Shown: positions 1 through 8,443 of the stretch, in pieces
Layout of the letters: every line of letters starts with the position of its first letter
Numbering within the stretch: position 1 is the first letter of the stretch
Source of the DNA: Mycoplasmatota bacterium
GTDB lineage: Bacteria > Bacillota_I > Bacilli_A > Acholeplasmatales > Acholeplasmataceae
Direction: 5' to 3'
DNA length: 64,000 nucleotides
Assembly: GCA_018622495.1 (NCBI GenBank)
Contig: CP076021.1
Span: 744,001 to 808,000, forward strand
Made by a program: the position numbers and the translations under genes
Notes under the pieces: model-generated
What the model was told of the DNA's origin: nothing
The model's input: only the letters and a program-made list of their open reading frames with translations
Databases searched by the model: none

Positions 1-2
1 AC

Positions 3-557
3 TTAACGACTTTACTTGCTAAAGACTTTGAAGTTATTGGATTAGACAATGATGAAGATATGTTAGTTTTAGCGAAACATAGATTAGCTAAAAATCATGT
101 TGATGCTCAATTATATCTTCATGACTTAAATGAAGAAATCACACTTAAGACAGATGTAATCGTTGCATGTTTTGATGTGTTAAATTATTTTTGTGATATA
201 ACATCTGTAATGCATCATTTTTATGAAGCATTAAACGATCACGGAGTTCTCGTTTTTGATATATATAAAGAAGAAATACTAGATATATATGATCAATATC
301 ATGAGATTGAAGAAAAACCATTGCCATATGCATGGTCAATTAATGTTAATCATAATGAAATTTTGCATCAAATCAAAGTTGAAGATACATCATATGACAT
401 TAAACAATATGTACACTCAACGCAAAGCTTTAAAAAAGTATTAGAATCATTAGGTTGTAAAGTTGACATTATAGATGGTCCAGATGAAAGAAAACACTAT
501 ATTATTGCAACTAAATTAAAAGGGTCTTTAAAAAATTGTATGGTAAAGACTAAATAG
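3..557 (+). CDS. SAM-dependent methyltransferase, YqeM-like (5' end outside window)
   Basis: Partial class I methyltransferase; the frame is open from base 3, so the N-terminus lies upstream. The visible part starts at the strand-2 acidic motif (VIGLDNDEDML), which normally contacts the ribose of S-adenosylmethionine, followed by DVIVACFDVLNYF, the usual motif IV area. In Bacillus the yqeM methyltransferase lies just upstream of comEA-comEC-holA-rpsT, the order found here, which supports the assignment; the substrate is unknown. The last 11 residues (GSLKNCMVKTK) are encoded by the end of the ISL3 element at 522. Without the element, the lysine codon at 519-521 would be followed directly by TAA (bases now at 2110-2112). 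The insertion therefore only added a short tail, and the gene may still work. Confidence 0.8.
   Translation, partial: LTTLLAKDFEVIGLDNDEDMLVLAKHRLAKNHVDAQLYLHDLNEEITLKTDVIVACFDVLNYFCDITSVMHHFYEALNDHGVLVFDIYKEEILDIYDQYHEIEEKPLPYAWSINVNHNEILHQIKVEDTSYDIKQYVHSTQSFKKVLESLGCKVDIIDGPDERKHYIIATKLKGSLKNCMVKTK
514..521. repeat. Target-site duplication, left copy (AATTAAAA)
   Basis: The 8-bp AATTAAAA immediately left of the ISL3-type element recurs exactly at 2102-2109, immediately right of it. Eight-bp duplications are typical of ISL3 transposition. The sequence is A+T-rich, so chance identity is possible, but position and length both fit. Confidence 0.65.
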
Positions 558-611
558 ACCTTTCCAAAATTGTATGGTCAATGTGACCTATAAAAAATTG
601 TATGGTAAGTT

Positions 612-639
612 AAAGGCACTCGCGGGAGTGCCTTTTTTT
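612..639 (+). terminator. Rho-independent terminator inside the ISL3 left end
   Basis: Inverted repeat AAAGGCACTC / GAGTGCCTTT with a short GCGG loop followed by seven T. It faces plus-strand transcription coming from the methyltransferase gene. It would stop antisense read-through into the transposase and separate the methyltransferase transcript from comEA. Confidence 0.75.
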
Positions 640-654
640 GCCATAACTCTTATT

Positions 655-1950
655 TTATTTGTTTTTTATAGGTATATCTTTATTAATTGCATACATAATC
701 TTGTTTCTCAATCGATTATAAGATTTAATACCATTAGATGTTTTGATCACAGTCTTTATTTTATTATTGACAGATTCAATAGGACCATTGGATATTCGTC
801 TTTTATCATAAACTAAAAAAGAATTTTTAATCTCATCTCTCCAGTTATTTAACGTTCTTCCAAATGATCTCATCCCTGCTAACTTATGATTTCTAAATAG
901 ATCTATGAGTTGGTTAAGCTCATCATCACACGTATCATAAGAGGCTGTTAGATTAAATGATCTATACCTTTCTTTTAAAAGATATGCATCTTTTAAATCA
1001 TCATTAGTAGATAACAAATAATGAAGAATATCCGATTTATGCCAATATGCATGTAGTTTTTGTATACGTATTTTCCCATCATAGATATCTTCATAGTTCT
1101 TGAGAAAGAAGTAATGAAATTTCTTTAACATGTAATAATACATATCATCATGAACTGGTGCACTTTTGTGTTGCTTGTATTTATTCATTGTATCAATTCT
1201 TATACGTTTGATGATTTCATTTAATGTCCTAATTAAATGAAATGAATCAACAGCTATTTTCGCTTGAGGTATACATAATTTGATGACATCTCTATAAGTT
1301 TGCCACATGTCCATCACGACGACTTCTACGCTTGATAACTCAGTTTTAGGGATTCTAGCGAAGTAATCAATTAAATAACGTTTATGTCTTGTTGGTAATA
1401 CATCAATGATTTTTCTATGCATGAAATCATATAAGATACATGCATATTTGTACTTGTGTGCTCTTGATATAAATACTTCATCGATATTGATCACTTTGGG
1501 TAGCTTTCGACGCTTCGCTTCTACATAACGATCAAATATATTGATCACTGTTTGGATACTAACATAATAGTGATGCGCAGCAGATGTAAATGTATGATTA
1601 TAATCTTTTAAATAGTTTAAAATAGACATCTTTGTATACAAACTTACATTTTCATTTGAGTCTCGATAGTGGATTGGACTCGCTAAAGGTTTTCTTACAA
1701 AGCTTACATTGATATCTTCTCATATGCCATCTAATCACGCTTTTTTCATGTGTAGATATTGAATGTATGATTTTTTTATATTTATATTCTAAAAATCTTA
1801 TATGAGCTGATCCATGATAGGGCATAATATTTGTTGTTTATAAAACTTTAATTCGATAATCAATACATTTCTTTCAAGCCTTGTTTCTAATAATTCAATC
1901 TTGCTTTTAAATTGTTCTAAGTGTAAAATATTTATGGTATCATAAGACAT
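655..1950 (-). pseudogene. ISL3-family transposase, frameshifted
   Basis: The intact 3' part (from 1641) encodes the DDE catalytic region of ISL3 transposases, with VINIDEVFISRAHKYKYACIL, VVVMDMWQTYRDVIK, AVDSFHLIR and a late ESVNNKIK block holding the glutamate. The original start is ATG at 1950, preceded by GGAGGACTTC. From there the frame gives a coiled N-terminus, then shifts near the zinc-finger motif TGC-CC (about 1824). The next frame continues HGSAHIRF ... RRYQCKLCKKTFSESNPLSR, with the CxxC pair. A second shift near 1668 restores the catalytic frame. Two indels make a functional full-length protein unlikely. A TTG at 1641 could start only the catalytic part. Confidence 0.8.
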
Positions 1951-2101
1951 GAAGTCCTCCTATTCTATAGTTATGGCTAATAACTCTATTATAAATGAGG
2001 ACTTCCTTTTTTATATAAAAAAATAGGCCTTTCAAAAATCGTATGGTATACCATACAATATTTTAAAGCCTATGATTGACCATACGATATTTTAAACATC
2101 T

Positions 2102-2109
2102 AATTAAAA
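2102..2109. repeat. Target-site duplication, right copy (AATTAAAA)
   Basis: Exact match of the 8 bp at 514-521, directly abutting the right end of the ISL3-type element. Confidence 0.65.
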
Positions 2110-2131
2110 TAATCATAGTAATAATGAAGTT

Positions 2132-2157
2132 TAACCTCTAATATATATTGGAGGTTA
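2132..2157 (+). promoter_or_regulatory. Hairpin burying the comEA ribosome-binding site
   Basis: TAACCTCTAAT (2132-2142) pairs with ATTGGAGGTTA (2147-2157): eleven pairs including one G-U, with a four-base loop ATAT. The 3' arm contains the whole GGAGG (2150-2154) of comEA, whose ATG is at 2163. Five T follow the stem (2158-2162), so the same structure could act as a weak intrinsic terminator. Either way it should limit comEA translation or expression. Confidence 0.6.
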
Positions 2158-2162
2158 TTTTT

Positions 2163-2669
2163 ATGCAAAGATTAATGATGATAATTGGTATAGTTACGCT
2201 TATATTAGGATTTGTTGTTTATCCTGATCAGGAAGAAAATGTTCAATATGTTGGTATAGAAAACGATATTTATATGTTAGAAGTTACCATTACAGGAGAA
2301 GTATATTTCCCTGGCACTTACTATTTTTATGGAGATGTCACTTATTATGATCTCATTGAGCAAGCAGGAGGATTAAAACCATCAGCAAATGATGAACAAA
2401 TAACGTATCAAAAAAGCATTACAACGCAAACACATGTCATTATTCCAAGTCAAGATATTGATGATGAACAAATTATTTATTTAGTAAATGTAAATGAAGC
2501 AAGTTTTCAAGAACTATTAGAGATAGAAGGCATGACAGAAACAAGAGCCGTAAATCTTATGATTTATAGAGAAACATATGGTGCATTTGTCTCAGTTGAT
2601 GACTTAATCAATGTAAAATATATTGGAACAGAAACACTTGAAAAAATACGTCCATTTATTACAGTTTGA
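2163..2669 (+). CDS. comEA: ComEA, DNA-receptor protein of the uptake machinery
   Basis: 168 residues. The N-terminal hydrophobic anchor (MQRLMMIIGIVTLILGFVV) is followed by an SLBB domain (TGEVYFPGTYYFYGD ... LIEQAGG) and a C-terminal pair of helix-hairpin-helix motifs (NVNEASFQELLEIEGMTETRA; YIGTETLEKIRPFITV) that bind double-stranded DNA. ComEA is membrane-anchored and hands incoming DNA to the ComEC channel, encoded next. ATG at 2163 was chosen because GGAGG lies 8 bases upstream; an in-frame TTG at 2148 precedes that site. The ribosome-binding site is inside a strong hairpin. The gene overlaps comEC. Confidence 0.9.
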   Translation: MQRLMMIIGIVTLILGFVVYPDQEENVQYVGIENDIYMLEVTITGEVYFPGTYYFYGDVTYYDLIEQAGGLKPSANDEQITYQKSITTQTHVIIPSQDIDDEQIIYLVNVNEASFQELLEIEGMTETRAVNLMIYRETYGAFVSVDDLINVKYIGTETLEKIRPFITV

Positions 2670-4707
2670 TAATATCTATATAGAAGGGTTTGCTATTGCT
2701 ATATGGATATTAAGTTTTCATCAAATATATATTTTAATACTATTTTTTTGTTATTTGTATATTCTTAGAAAACAAATCAAATGGTTAAGATTAATGATAT
2801 GTGTGATTGTTATATCTCTATCTTTTTTTATCATTGTGAAACAACAATCCATTATTCATATCTCAGGAAAAGCAAAAGTTATTGATATCAAAGACTATGA
2901 TACTTATGAAAGAGTTACTATACGCTATCAATTTAAAACATATCACATATATGATTATCAAAATTTATATGAGATTGGAGATCACTTATATTTAGATGGT
3001 GATATAGTAAGCTATAAACATGAAACGATACCTTTTGGATTTGATTTTAAAGAGTATTTTTTATCAAATGGAGTTTATGGAAAAGTAGAAAATATTGAAA
3101 ATCTTTCAATTGATCATGGATTTCACATCAACACATATAGATTACATTTATTAGAAAAACAAGATAACGATTATATTAAAGCACTTATATTTGGTCAAGC
3201 ATTTGATGATACAGAAATGGAAAGCATTTATCAAAATCTAGATATTTTGTTTTTATTAAACGTGTCAGGTTTACATGTTTATATGTTTATTTTAATACTT
3301 AAGAAAATAGGCTTTTATTTAAATATTGAAAACAAACATCAAAAAATAATGATTTTCATCGTTTATGTGTTGATTCTTTATTTATCACACATGGATTTAT
3401 CTGTACTCAGATTAATGATAGTCTTTATCATTTCAATATTTAATGGACACTTTGAATTAAGATTAAAAAAAATTGATCAACATGTGATAGCTTTTTTTAT
3501 ATGCTTATGCTTAAATATATATTTAATCTATAGTTTATCATTTTTAATGATGTTTATGATTGTTATGATTTTGCAAATAACTTCGTTTTTATATGAAAAA
3601 CAATCACCAATGATTAAAAAATATATGAATGCCTTGATGATATTAATTTGTTTAAGTCCACTTCAAAATCATTTATCGCTAAGTTATTATATGCTTTCAC
3701 CATTTTATATTGGCCTTTTTTGTTATGTGATTTATCCATTAAGTTGGATAACTTTGATATTACCTAAGTTTAATGTAGTATTTCAAATCATCATAAGTAA
3801 AGTTCATGCGTTGATGTATATGCTAGAAACGTATGAAATAAATATTGTTTATCATCGACTTGCGTCTATTGGTATTATCATAGCTTATGCATGTATTATC
3901 ATGACATTATTATCTAAAACGCACAAACAAGTCTTAGTAAGATTACTGATATGTTTATTCGTGTTTTATATGCCAACGATTAAGTTTAACTACATTAATG
4001 AAGATCTTTTTTATATGATTGATGTAGGTCAAGGTGATGGTTTTTATATGAAAACAGGGGATACGCATATAGTTGTTGATGCATTTAGTCAAACAACCAA
4101 TTTTTTAGAAAATCATGGTATTCGTCACATAGATTATTTAATACTTACACACAGTGATGAAGATCATACCAAAGAAGCACATATGATTATAGAAAGATTT
4201 GAAGTGAATGAAGTACTCATAAGCGCTTATGATACATCATATGATAAATTTGATGCGCATGTGAGACTCATTAAAGCTGATGACCAAATCATATTAAAAG
4301 AACAAACCATTAAATTTTATAATCCCATTTATGATTATCAAGATGCTAATAATAACTCACTAGTGTTTAAAATAAAGTTAGGCATATATGATTTTTTAAT
4401 GACAGGAGATATAGAAGAAATTGCTGAAATTAAAATTGTTGAAAAATACGGTAATCTCATCAATAGTGATGTATTAAAGGTCGCACATCATGGTTCTATG
4501 AGTTCAACATCAAAAATCTTTTTAGAAACTGTATCACCAAAGATAGCATTAATATCTGTAGGCTTAGATAATCGGTTTGATTTTCCTGCACAACAAACCA
4601 TAAATAGATTAAATGAAAGAGCTATAAAAATATATCGTAGTGATATCGATGGAACTGTGATTTATCAATATCAATTTAAGAAAGGAAAATGGATGGTATA
4701 TCTATGA
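2623..4707 (+). CDS. comEC: ComEC, DNA-uptake channel with metallo-beta-lactamase domain
   Basis: Up to 694 residues. It has N-terminal membrane segments, an OB-like extracytoplasmic part (about 80-150), the Competence transmembrane core (LNVSGLHVYMFILIL) and a C-terminal metallo-beta-lactamase fold with DVGQGDGFYMKTGDTHIVVD, LILTHSDEDHT and VAHHGSMSST. Known role: passage of single-stranded DNA through the membrane; the C-terminal domain is thought to degrade the other strand. The start is uncertain: the frame opens inside comEA, with TTG at 2623 or 2638 and no clear ribosome-binding site, so translation is probably coupled to comEA. No other competence genes lie in the window. Confidence 0.88.
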   Translation: MEQKHLKKYVHLLQFDNIYIEGFAIAIWILSFHQIYILILFFCYLYILRKQIKWLRLMICVIVISLSFFIIVKQQSIIHISGKAKVIDIKDYDTYERVTIRYQFKTYHIYDYQNLYEIGDHLYLDGDIVSYKHETIPFGFDFKEYFLSNGVYGKVENIENLSIDHGFHINTYRLHLLEKQDNDYIKALIFGQAFDDTEMESIYQNLDILFLLNVSGLHVYMFILILKKIGFYLNIENKHQKIMIFIVYVLILYLSHMDLSVLRLMIVFIISIFNGHFELRLKKIDQHVIAFFICLCLNIYLIYSLSFLMMFMIVMILQITSFLYEKQSPMIKKYMNALMILICLSPLQNHLSLSYYMLSPFYIGLFCYVIYPLSWITLILPKFNVVFQIIISKVHALMYMLETYEINIVYHRLASIGIIIAYACIIMTLLSKTHKQVLVRLLICLFVFYMPTIKFNYINEDLFYMIDVGQGDGFYMKTGDTHIVVDAFSQTTNFLENHGIRHIDYLILTHSDEDHTKEAHMIIERFEVNEVLISAYDTSYDKFDAHVRLIKADDQIILKEQTIKFYNPIYDYQDANNNSLVFKIKLGIYDFLMTGDIEEIAEIKIVEKYGNLINSDVLKVAHHGSMSSTSKIFLETVSPKIALISVGLDNRFDFPAQQTINRLNERAIKIYRSDIDGTVIYQYQFKKGKWMVYL

Positions 4708-4754
4708 TTTTTAGTGTTTTTTTAGTATAATAAATATAACGACTTGGAGGACTT

Positions 4755-5705
4755 ATGCAAGAACATATTTATGTATATAAAGGTAAAAATTCATTTTTAA
4801 ATAAACAAGCGATAACAAAAAAGATTTCTTCATATGATATAGATCCATTTAACATTATGCATTATGATTTATTAGACAATTCAAGTGATGATGTCTTAGA
4901 AGAACTTCAAACGATTGCTTTTTTTGCTGACTTAAAAATAATTGTATTAAAACACATTGAAGAAATAGATAATTATGCTGATTCAATTTTTAACACTTGG
5001 GAAAAATATTTTAAAAATCCAAATCCAGATGTTGTCTTAATTATTGAATTAGATGATAACTATGAAATATCTAAAAAGGTAAAAGATCTTATTTTTTCAT
5101 ATGCTTTTGTGGTTGAAATTGAAGATATGGATAAAAAAGACTACCCTAAATATATTGAAAAAGTATTAAAAGAAGAAGCGTATGAAATGAATCAATCTGC
5201 GATGATAATGTTGTGTGATCGAACAAATTATGAGTTTAACTTATTAATGCAAGAGCTCAACAAATTAAAAATATATAAAATCGATGAAAAAATCATTAAT
5301 GAGCAAGATGTATTAGCACTTGTACCAAGAAATTTAGAAGACAATATATTTGAGTTAACAAATGCGATGATTTTAAATGATCATGCTAAAACAATTGAGA
5401 TATATGAAGATCTTGTGACTCAAAGTGAAGATCCATTAAGAATTATTAATTTTATTGCAAATAAGATGAGGGAATTATTTCATGCAAAACTATTATTACA
5501 AAAAGGTTATACAAAAAATGATTTAGCAACTCATTTTGGGTATAGCAGTGGTAGAACATATTATTTAATGAAAAATGTATCTACACAAACACTTAAACAG
5601 CTTGAAAACCACTTGAAAAAACTATCTCAATTAGACTATGAAATAAAATCCGGTATTAAAAATAAAAGATTAGGTTTAGAACTATATTTGTTAGGAGCGT
5701 CATAA
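4755..5705 (+). CDS. holA: DNA polymerase III subunit delta
   Basis: 316 residues, normal for HolA, the clamp-loader subunit that opens the sliding clamp. The N-terminus has the family look (HIYVYKGKNSFLNKQAI), and the middle carries VVLIIELDDNYEISKKVKDL, followed by the helical domain with DRTNYEFNLLMQELNKLKIY and a C-terminal FHAKLLLQKGYTKNDLATHFG segment. The position after comEC is the same as in Bacillus. ATG follows GGAGG at 4746. TATAAT at 4726-4731 may be a -10 box, but no good -35 goes with it. The stop overlaps the next start (TAATG). Confidence 0.9.
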   Translation: MQEHIYVYKGKNSFLNKQAITKKISSYDIDPFNIMHYDLLDNSSDDVLEELQTIAFFADLKIIVLKHIEEIDNYADSIFNTWEKYFKNPNPDVVLIIELDDNYEISKKVKDLIFSYAFVVEIEDMDKKDYPKYIEKVLKEEAYEMNQSAMIMLCDRTNYEFNLLMQELNKLKIYKIDEKIINEQDVLALVPRNLEDNIFELTNAMILNDHAKTIEIYEDLVTQSEDPLRIINFIANKMRELFHAKLLLQKGYTKNDLATHFGYSSGRTYYLMKNVSTQTLKQLENHLKKLSQLDYEIKSGIKNKRLGLELYLLGAS

Positions 5706-6364
5706 TGTTTAAAAATAAAAGAGTATTACTATTTGACTTTGAAACAACTGGTTTAAATGCAGCTTATGAACAAATTATTGAAATTGGAGCTATTGTTCTA
5801 GAATTGAGAAATGGTAAATATGAAATCATAGAAGAACTATCTACATTAGTAGAAGCTCAAAAACCACTTTCTCCAAAAATTATAGAAATAACACATATCA
5901 CTGATGAGATGTTATTAAGAGATGGTATCCCTGAATCTGTTGCATTTCAAAAATTATTTGACATGTATCAAGATGAGAATACGTTATTAATTGCTTATAA
6001 TATATTATTTGATCTTTCATTTTTACAAGCACTATTTAGAAAATACTATCAACCTCAATTTGAAATTAAAAATGATATTTTAGATGTGATGGCAATTTAC
6101 AAAGATAGACATCGTTACCCACATCGCTTAGAAAGTGCAGTTCAAACATATCAAGTTAATATTAAAAACACACATAGAGCATTAGATGATATAAAAGCAA
6201 CTTATGAAGTCATTAAGGCACTTCAAGTAGAACAACCTAATATAAAACACTATGTCAATAAAATAGGATTTAATCCTAAATATGGCATCAAAGGACAAAA
6301 AATGCCACATGTACAATATATTGCACAATATGGCGGAAGACGTGAAATTGAAAAATCTGTATAA
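5705..6364 (+). CDS. DEDDh 3'-5' exonuclease (DnaQ/PolC type)
   Basis: 219 residues. The exonuclease motifs are visible: ExoI FDFETTGLNAAYEQIIEIGA, ExoII around AYNILFDLSFLQALF, and ExoIII HRALDD with the DEDDh histidine. Such stand-alone proteins resemble the proofreading domain of DNA polymerase III and may trim DNA or RNA 3' ends. The ATG overlaps the holA stop (TAATG), so the two are translationally coupled, which fits a replication-linked role. The C-terminal 40 residues (after ALQVEQPN) are outside the nuclease fold and unassigned. Confidence 0.85.
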   Translation: MFKNKRVLLFDFETTGLNAAYEQIIEIGAIVLELRNGKYEIIEELSTLVEAQKPLSPKIIEITHITDEMLLRDGIPESVAFQKLFDMYQDENTLLIAYNILFDLSFLQALFRKYYQPQFEIKNDILDVMAIYKDRHRYPHRLESAVQTYQVNIKNTHRALDDIKATYEVIKALQVEQPNIKHYVNKIGFNPKYGIKGQKMPHVQYIAQYGGRREIEKSV

Positions 6365-6365
6365 A

Positions 6366-6390
6366 AAAAGAAGCATTTAATATGCTTCTC
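6366..6390 (-). terminator. Terminator of rpsT
   Basis: GAAGCAT / ATGCTTC inverted repeat with a TTAAT loop; on the minus strand it is followed by a run of seven T. It also lies just after the plus-strand exonuclease gene and may serve both converging genes. Confidence 0.7.
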
Positions 6391-6392
6391 TT

Positions 6393-6653
6393 TTACAGGC
6401 TATTAACCAATTTTGAAAGTTGAGATTTGTTTCTTGCTACAAAGTTTTTATGATAAATACCTTTTGCAAGACCTTTATCAAGTTTCTTATGAGCAAAAGA
6501 TAAGTTTTCCAATGCTTTTTCTTTATCATTTGATTCAACTGATAACTCAACTGCTTTAATCGCTGATTTTACAGATGATTTAAATGATGCGTTAGTTAAG
6601 CGACGTTTTTCATTGGTCTTATTGCGTTTGATTTGTTGTTTAATGTTAGCCAC
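6393..6653 (-). CDS. rpsT: 30S ribosomal protein S20
   Basis: 86 residues, the usual length, starting (M)ANIKQQIKRNKTNEKRRLTN and ending with the helical NKSQLSKLVNSL. S20 binds 16S rRNA early in small-subunit assembly. GTG at 6653 is the start because AGGAGGTG sits directly upstream and the product then begins exactly like other S20 proteins; an upstream in-frame GTG at 6680 would translate the ribosome-binding site. The gene faces holA and the exonuclease gene tail to tail, as in Bacillus. Confidence 0.95.
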   Translation of the reverse strand: MANIKQQIKRNKTNEKRRLTNASFKSSVKSAIKAVELSVESNDKEKALENLSFAHKKLDKGLAKGIYHKNFVARNKSQLSKLVNSL

Positions 6654-6682
6654 AATTTCACCTCCTATAAATATGCACACTT

Positions 6683-6711
6683 ATTGTATCAAAAGGAGAT
6701 TAAAATTGCAA
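6683..6711 (-). promoter_or_regulatory. rpsT promoter
   Basis: On the minus strand: TTGCAA (-35, 6706-6711), 17-bp spacer, TACAAT (-10, 6683-6688). It points into rpsT about 30 bases from its start codon. TTGCAA is self-complementary, so it could also serve a weaker plus-strand promoter for pgsA (TATGAT at 6727-6732, 15-bp spacer). Confidence 0.65.
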
Positions 6712-6769
6712 CAAATATTAGTGATTTATGATAAAATATTTATGAAAAACTGCATAAAGAAGGGAAATT

Positions 6770-7339
6770 ATGACAACTGCAAACAAAATAACTTTATTTC
6801 GATTTTTTATTATCCCCATCATGCTTATTTTAATTTATATACCAGCGCTTAAAGAACCTATTGGGATGTTGGATTTATCTATAGGAGAATTCATTTTTTC
6901 AATACTATTTGTTGTTGCTGCATTAAGTGATTTTCTTGATGGATATATCGCAAGAAAATACAATCAAGTAACTACATTTGGGAAGTTTTTAGATCCTATC
7001 GCTGATAAAGTCTTAGTACTTATCGCTTTGCTCTTCCTTATGATACAAGATCCAAGTCGAGTTCCATTATGGGCAGTGATGATTGTGATTGTAAGAGAAT
7101 TTGTTGTTACAAGTATTAGACTTATATCAATGGATCAAGGAACTGTTATTGCTGCGTCACCGTATGGTAAAATAAAAACAGCATCAACAATGGTAGCATT
7201 AGTGTTATTATTATTTAATGATTTTGGATTAACACCATGGATTGCAAATATTATTTTTTGGTTTGCTATTTTAATGACTTTAGTAAGTGGTGTTGATTAT
7301 TTTATAAAAAATAGAAAAGCAATTTTATCAAGTATTTAA
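6770..7339 (+). CDS. pgsA: CDP-diacylglycerol-glycerol-3-phosphate phosphatidyltransferase
   Basis: 189 residues, an integral membrane CDP-alcohol phosphotransferase. It makes phosphatidylglycerol phosphate from CDP-diacylglycerol and glycerol 3-phosphate, the committed step to phosphatidylglycerol and cardiolipin. The catalytic signature is present: DFLDGYIARKYNQVTTFGKF followed by LDPIADK, giving DGxxAR ... GxxxDxxxD. Hydrophobic segments surround it. It lies directly before recA; in Bacillus cinA sits between them and is missing here. Confidence 0.92.
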   Translation: MTTANKITLFRFFIIPIMLILIYIPALKEPIGMLDLSIGEFIFSILFVVAALSDFLDGYIARKYNQVTTFGKFLDPIADKVLVLIALLFLMIQDPSRVPLWAVMIVIVREFVVTSIRLISMDQGTVIAASPYGKIKTASTMVALVLLLFNDFGLTPWIANIIFWFAILMTLVSGVDYFIKNRKAILSSI

Positions 7340-7386
7340 AGAGTAAAATATTTATATTTAGTTTAATATAATAATGGAGGTATATC

Positions 7387-8388
7387 ATGGATAACGATAA
7401 AAGAACGCAAGCGCTTGAAGCTGCAATGAAACAAATAGAAAAACAATATGGTAAAGGTTCAGTGATGCGTTTAGGGGATGAAGCTGATCGACATATTGCA
7501 GCAAATCCTACAGGATCACTCGCATTAGATATCGCATTAGGTATTGGTGGATATCCTAAAGGAAGAATTATTGAAATATATGGACCTGAAAGTTCTGGTA
7601 AAACGACATTAGCACTTCATGCAATTGCTGAAGTACAAAAAAGAGGTGGATATGTTGCATTTATCGATGCTGAACATGCACTTGATCCTCAGTATGCTAA
7701 AGCTTTAGGCGTTGATACAGATGCACTTATTTTATCTCAACCTGACACAGGTGAACAAGCATTAGAAATTGCTGAAGCACTTATTCGTTCTGGTTCAATT
7801 GATACGATAGTTGTAGATAGTGTTGCAGCATTAGTTCCAGAAGCTGAAATTAACGGTGATATGGGAGCATCTCATGTAGGTCTTCAAGCAAGACTTATGA
7901 GTCAAGCAATGCGTAAATTATCAGGTGTTATTTCAAAATCAGGAGCAACTGCAATTTTCATTAATCAAATACGTGAAAAAGTTGGTATTATGTTTGGTAA
8001 TCCTGAAACAACACCAGGTGGACGTGCTCTTAAATTCTATTCAAGTGTAAGATTAGAGATAAGAAGAAGTGAAGCATTAAAAGACGGTACTGATATAGTT
8101 GGTAATAAAGCCAAAATTAAAGTTGTTAAAAATAAAGTTGCGCCACCATTTAAAACAGTTGTCGTAGATATTATCTATGGTAAGGGTATTTCAAAAACTG
8201 GTGAACTTATTGATTTAGCAGTAGAGTTAGATCTTGTTAAGAAAAGTGGATCTTGGTATGCATATAATGGCGAAAAAATTGGTCAAGGTCGTGAAAATGC
8301 AAAACAATACTTAGAAGATCATCAAGATGTATTTGATACTATTAATCAAGAAATATTAGACCACTATCATATGACTGATAATAAATAA
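7387..8388 (+). CDS. recA: Recombinase RecA
   Basis: 333 residues. Walker A is GPESSGKTT, the Walker B area [12 protein letters not shown], with the conserved NQIREKVG and [13 protein letters not shown] loops. RecA forms filaments on single-stranded DNA and catalyses strand exchange; with ComEA/ComEC nearby it could also integrate DNA taken up from outside. ATG follows GGAGG at 7377. The acidic C-terminal tail is short. About 56 bases separate it from the next gene. Confidence 0.97.
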   Translation: MDNDKRTQALEAAMKQIEKQYGKGSVMRLGDEADRHIAANPTGSLALDIALGIGGYPKGRIIEIYGPESSGKTTLALHAIAEVQKRGGYVAFIDAEHALDPQYAKALGVDTDALILSQPDTGEQALEIAEALIRSGSIDTIVVDSVAALVPEAEINGDMGASHVGLQARLMSQAMRKLSGVISKSGATAIFINQIREKVGIMFGNPETTPGGRALKFYSSVRLEIRRSEALKDGTDIVGNKAKIKVVKNKVAPPFKTVVVDIIYGKGISKTGELIDLAVELDLVKKSGSWYAYNGEKIGQGRENAKQYLEDHQDVFDTINQEILDHYHMTDNK

Positions 8389-8443
8389 GGATATTTTATA
8401 TCCTTTTTATCTATATAATTAAAAACAAAAAGAGGTGATTTTT

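Larger units (their letters stand above)
522..2101 (-). mobile_element. ISL3-family insertion sequence, decayed
   Basis: About 1.58 kb with one transposase gene on the minus strand. The ends are imperfect inverted repeats: left GGGTCTTTAAAAAATTG then TATGGT from 522; right, read inward from 2101, AGATGTTTAAAATATCG then TATGGT (18 of 23 bases agree). Each end carries several further copies of an AAAATnGTATGGT motif (left near 532, 566 and 592; right near 2035, 2050 and 2081, the last two inverted), likely transposase-binding sites. Copies at 2028-2074 form a near-perfect palindrome. An 8-bp direct repeat flanks the element. The transposase is frameshifted, so the copy is probably immobile on its own. 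Confidence 0.8.

Noticed and set aside
574-816. 80-codon plus-strand open frame after the methyltransferase
   Set aside because: It lies on the opposite strand of the transposase gene and runs through the element's terminator; no ribosome-binding site.
2076-2110. Outward promoter from the ISL3 right end into comEA (TTGACC at 2076)
   Set aside because: The nearest good -10 (TAAAAT at 2105) is 23 bases away, too far; a 19-bp spacer gives only a poor TAATTA.
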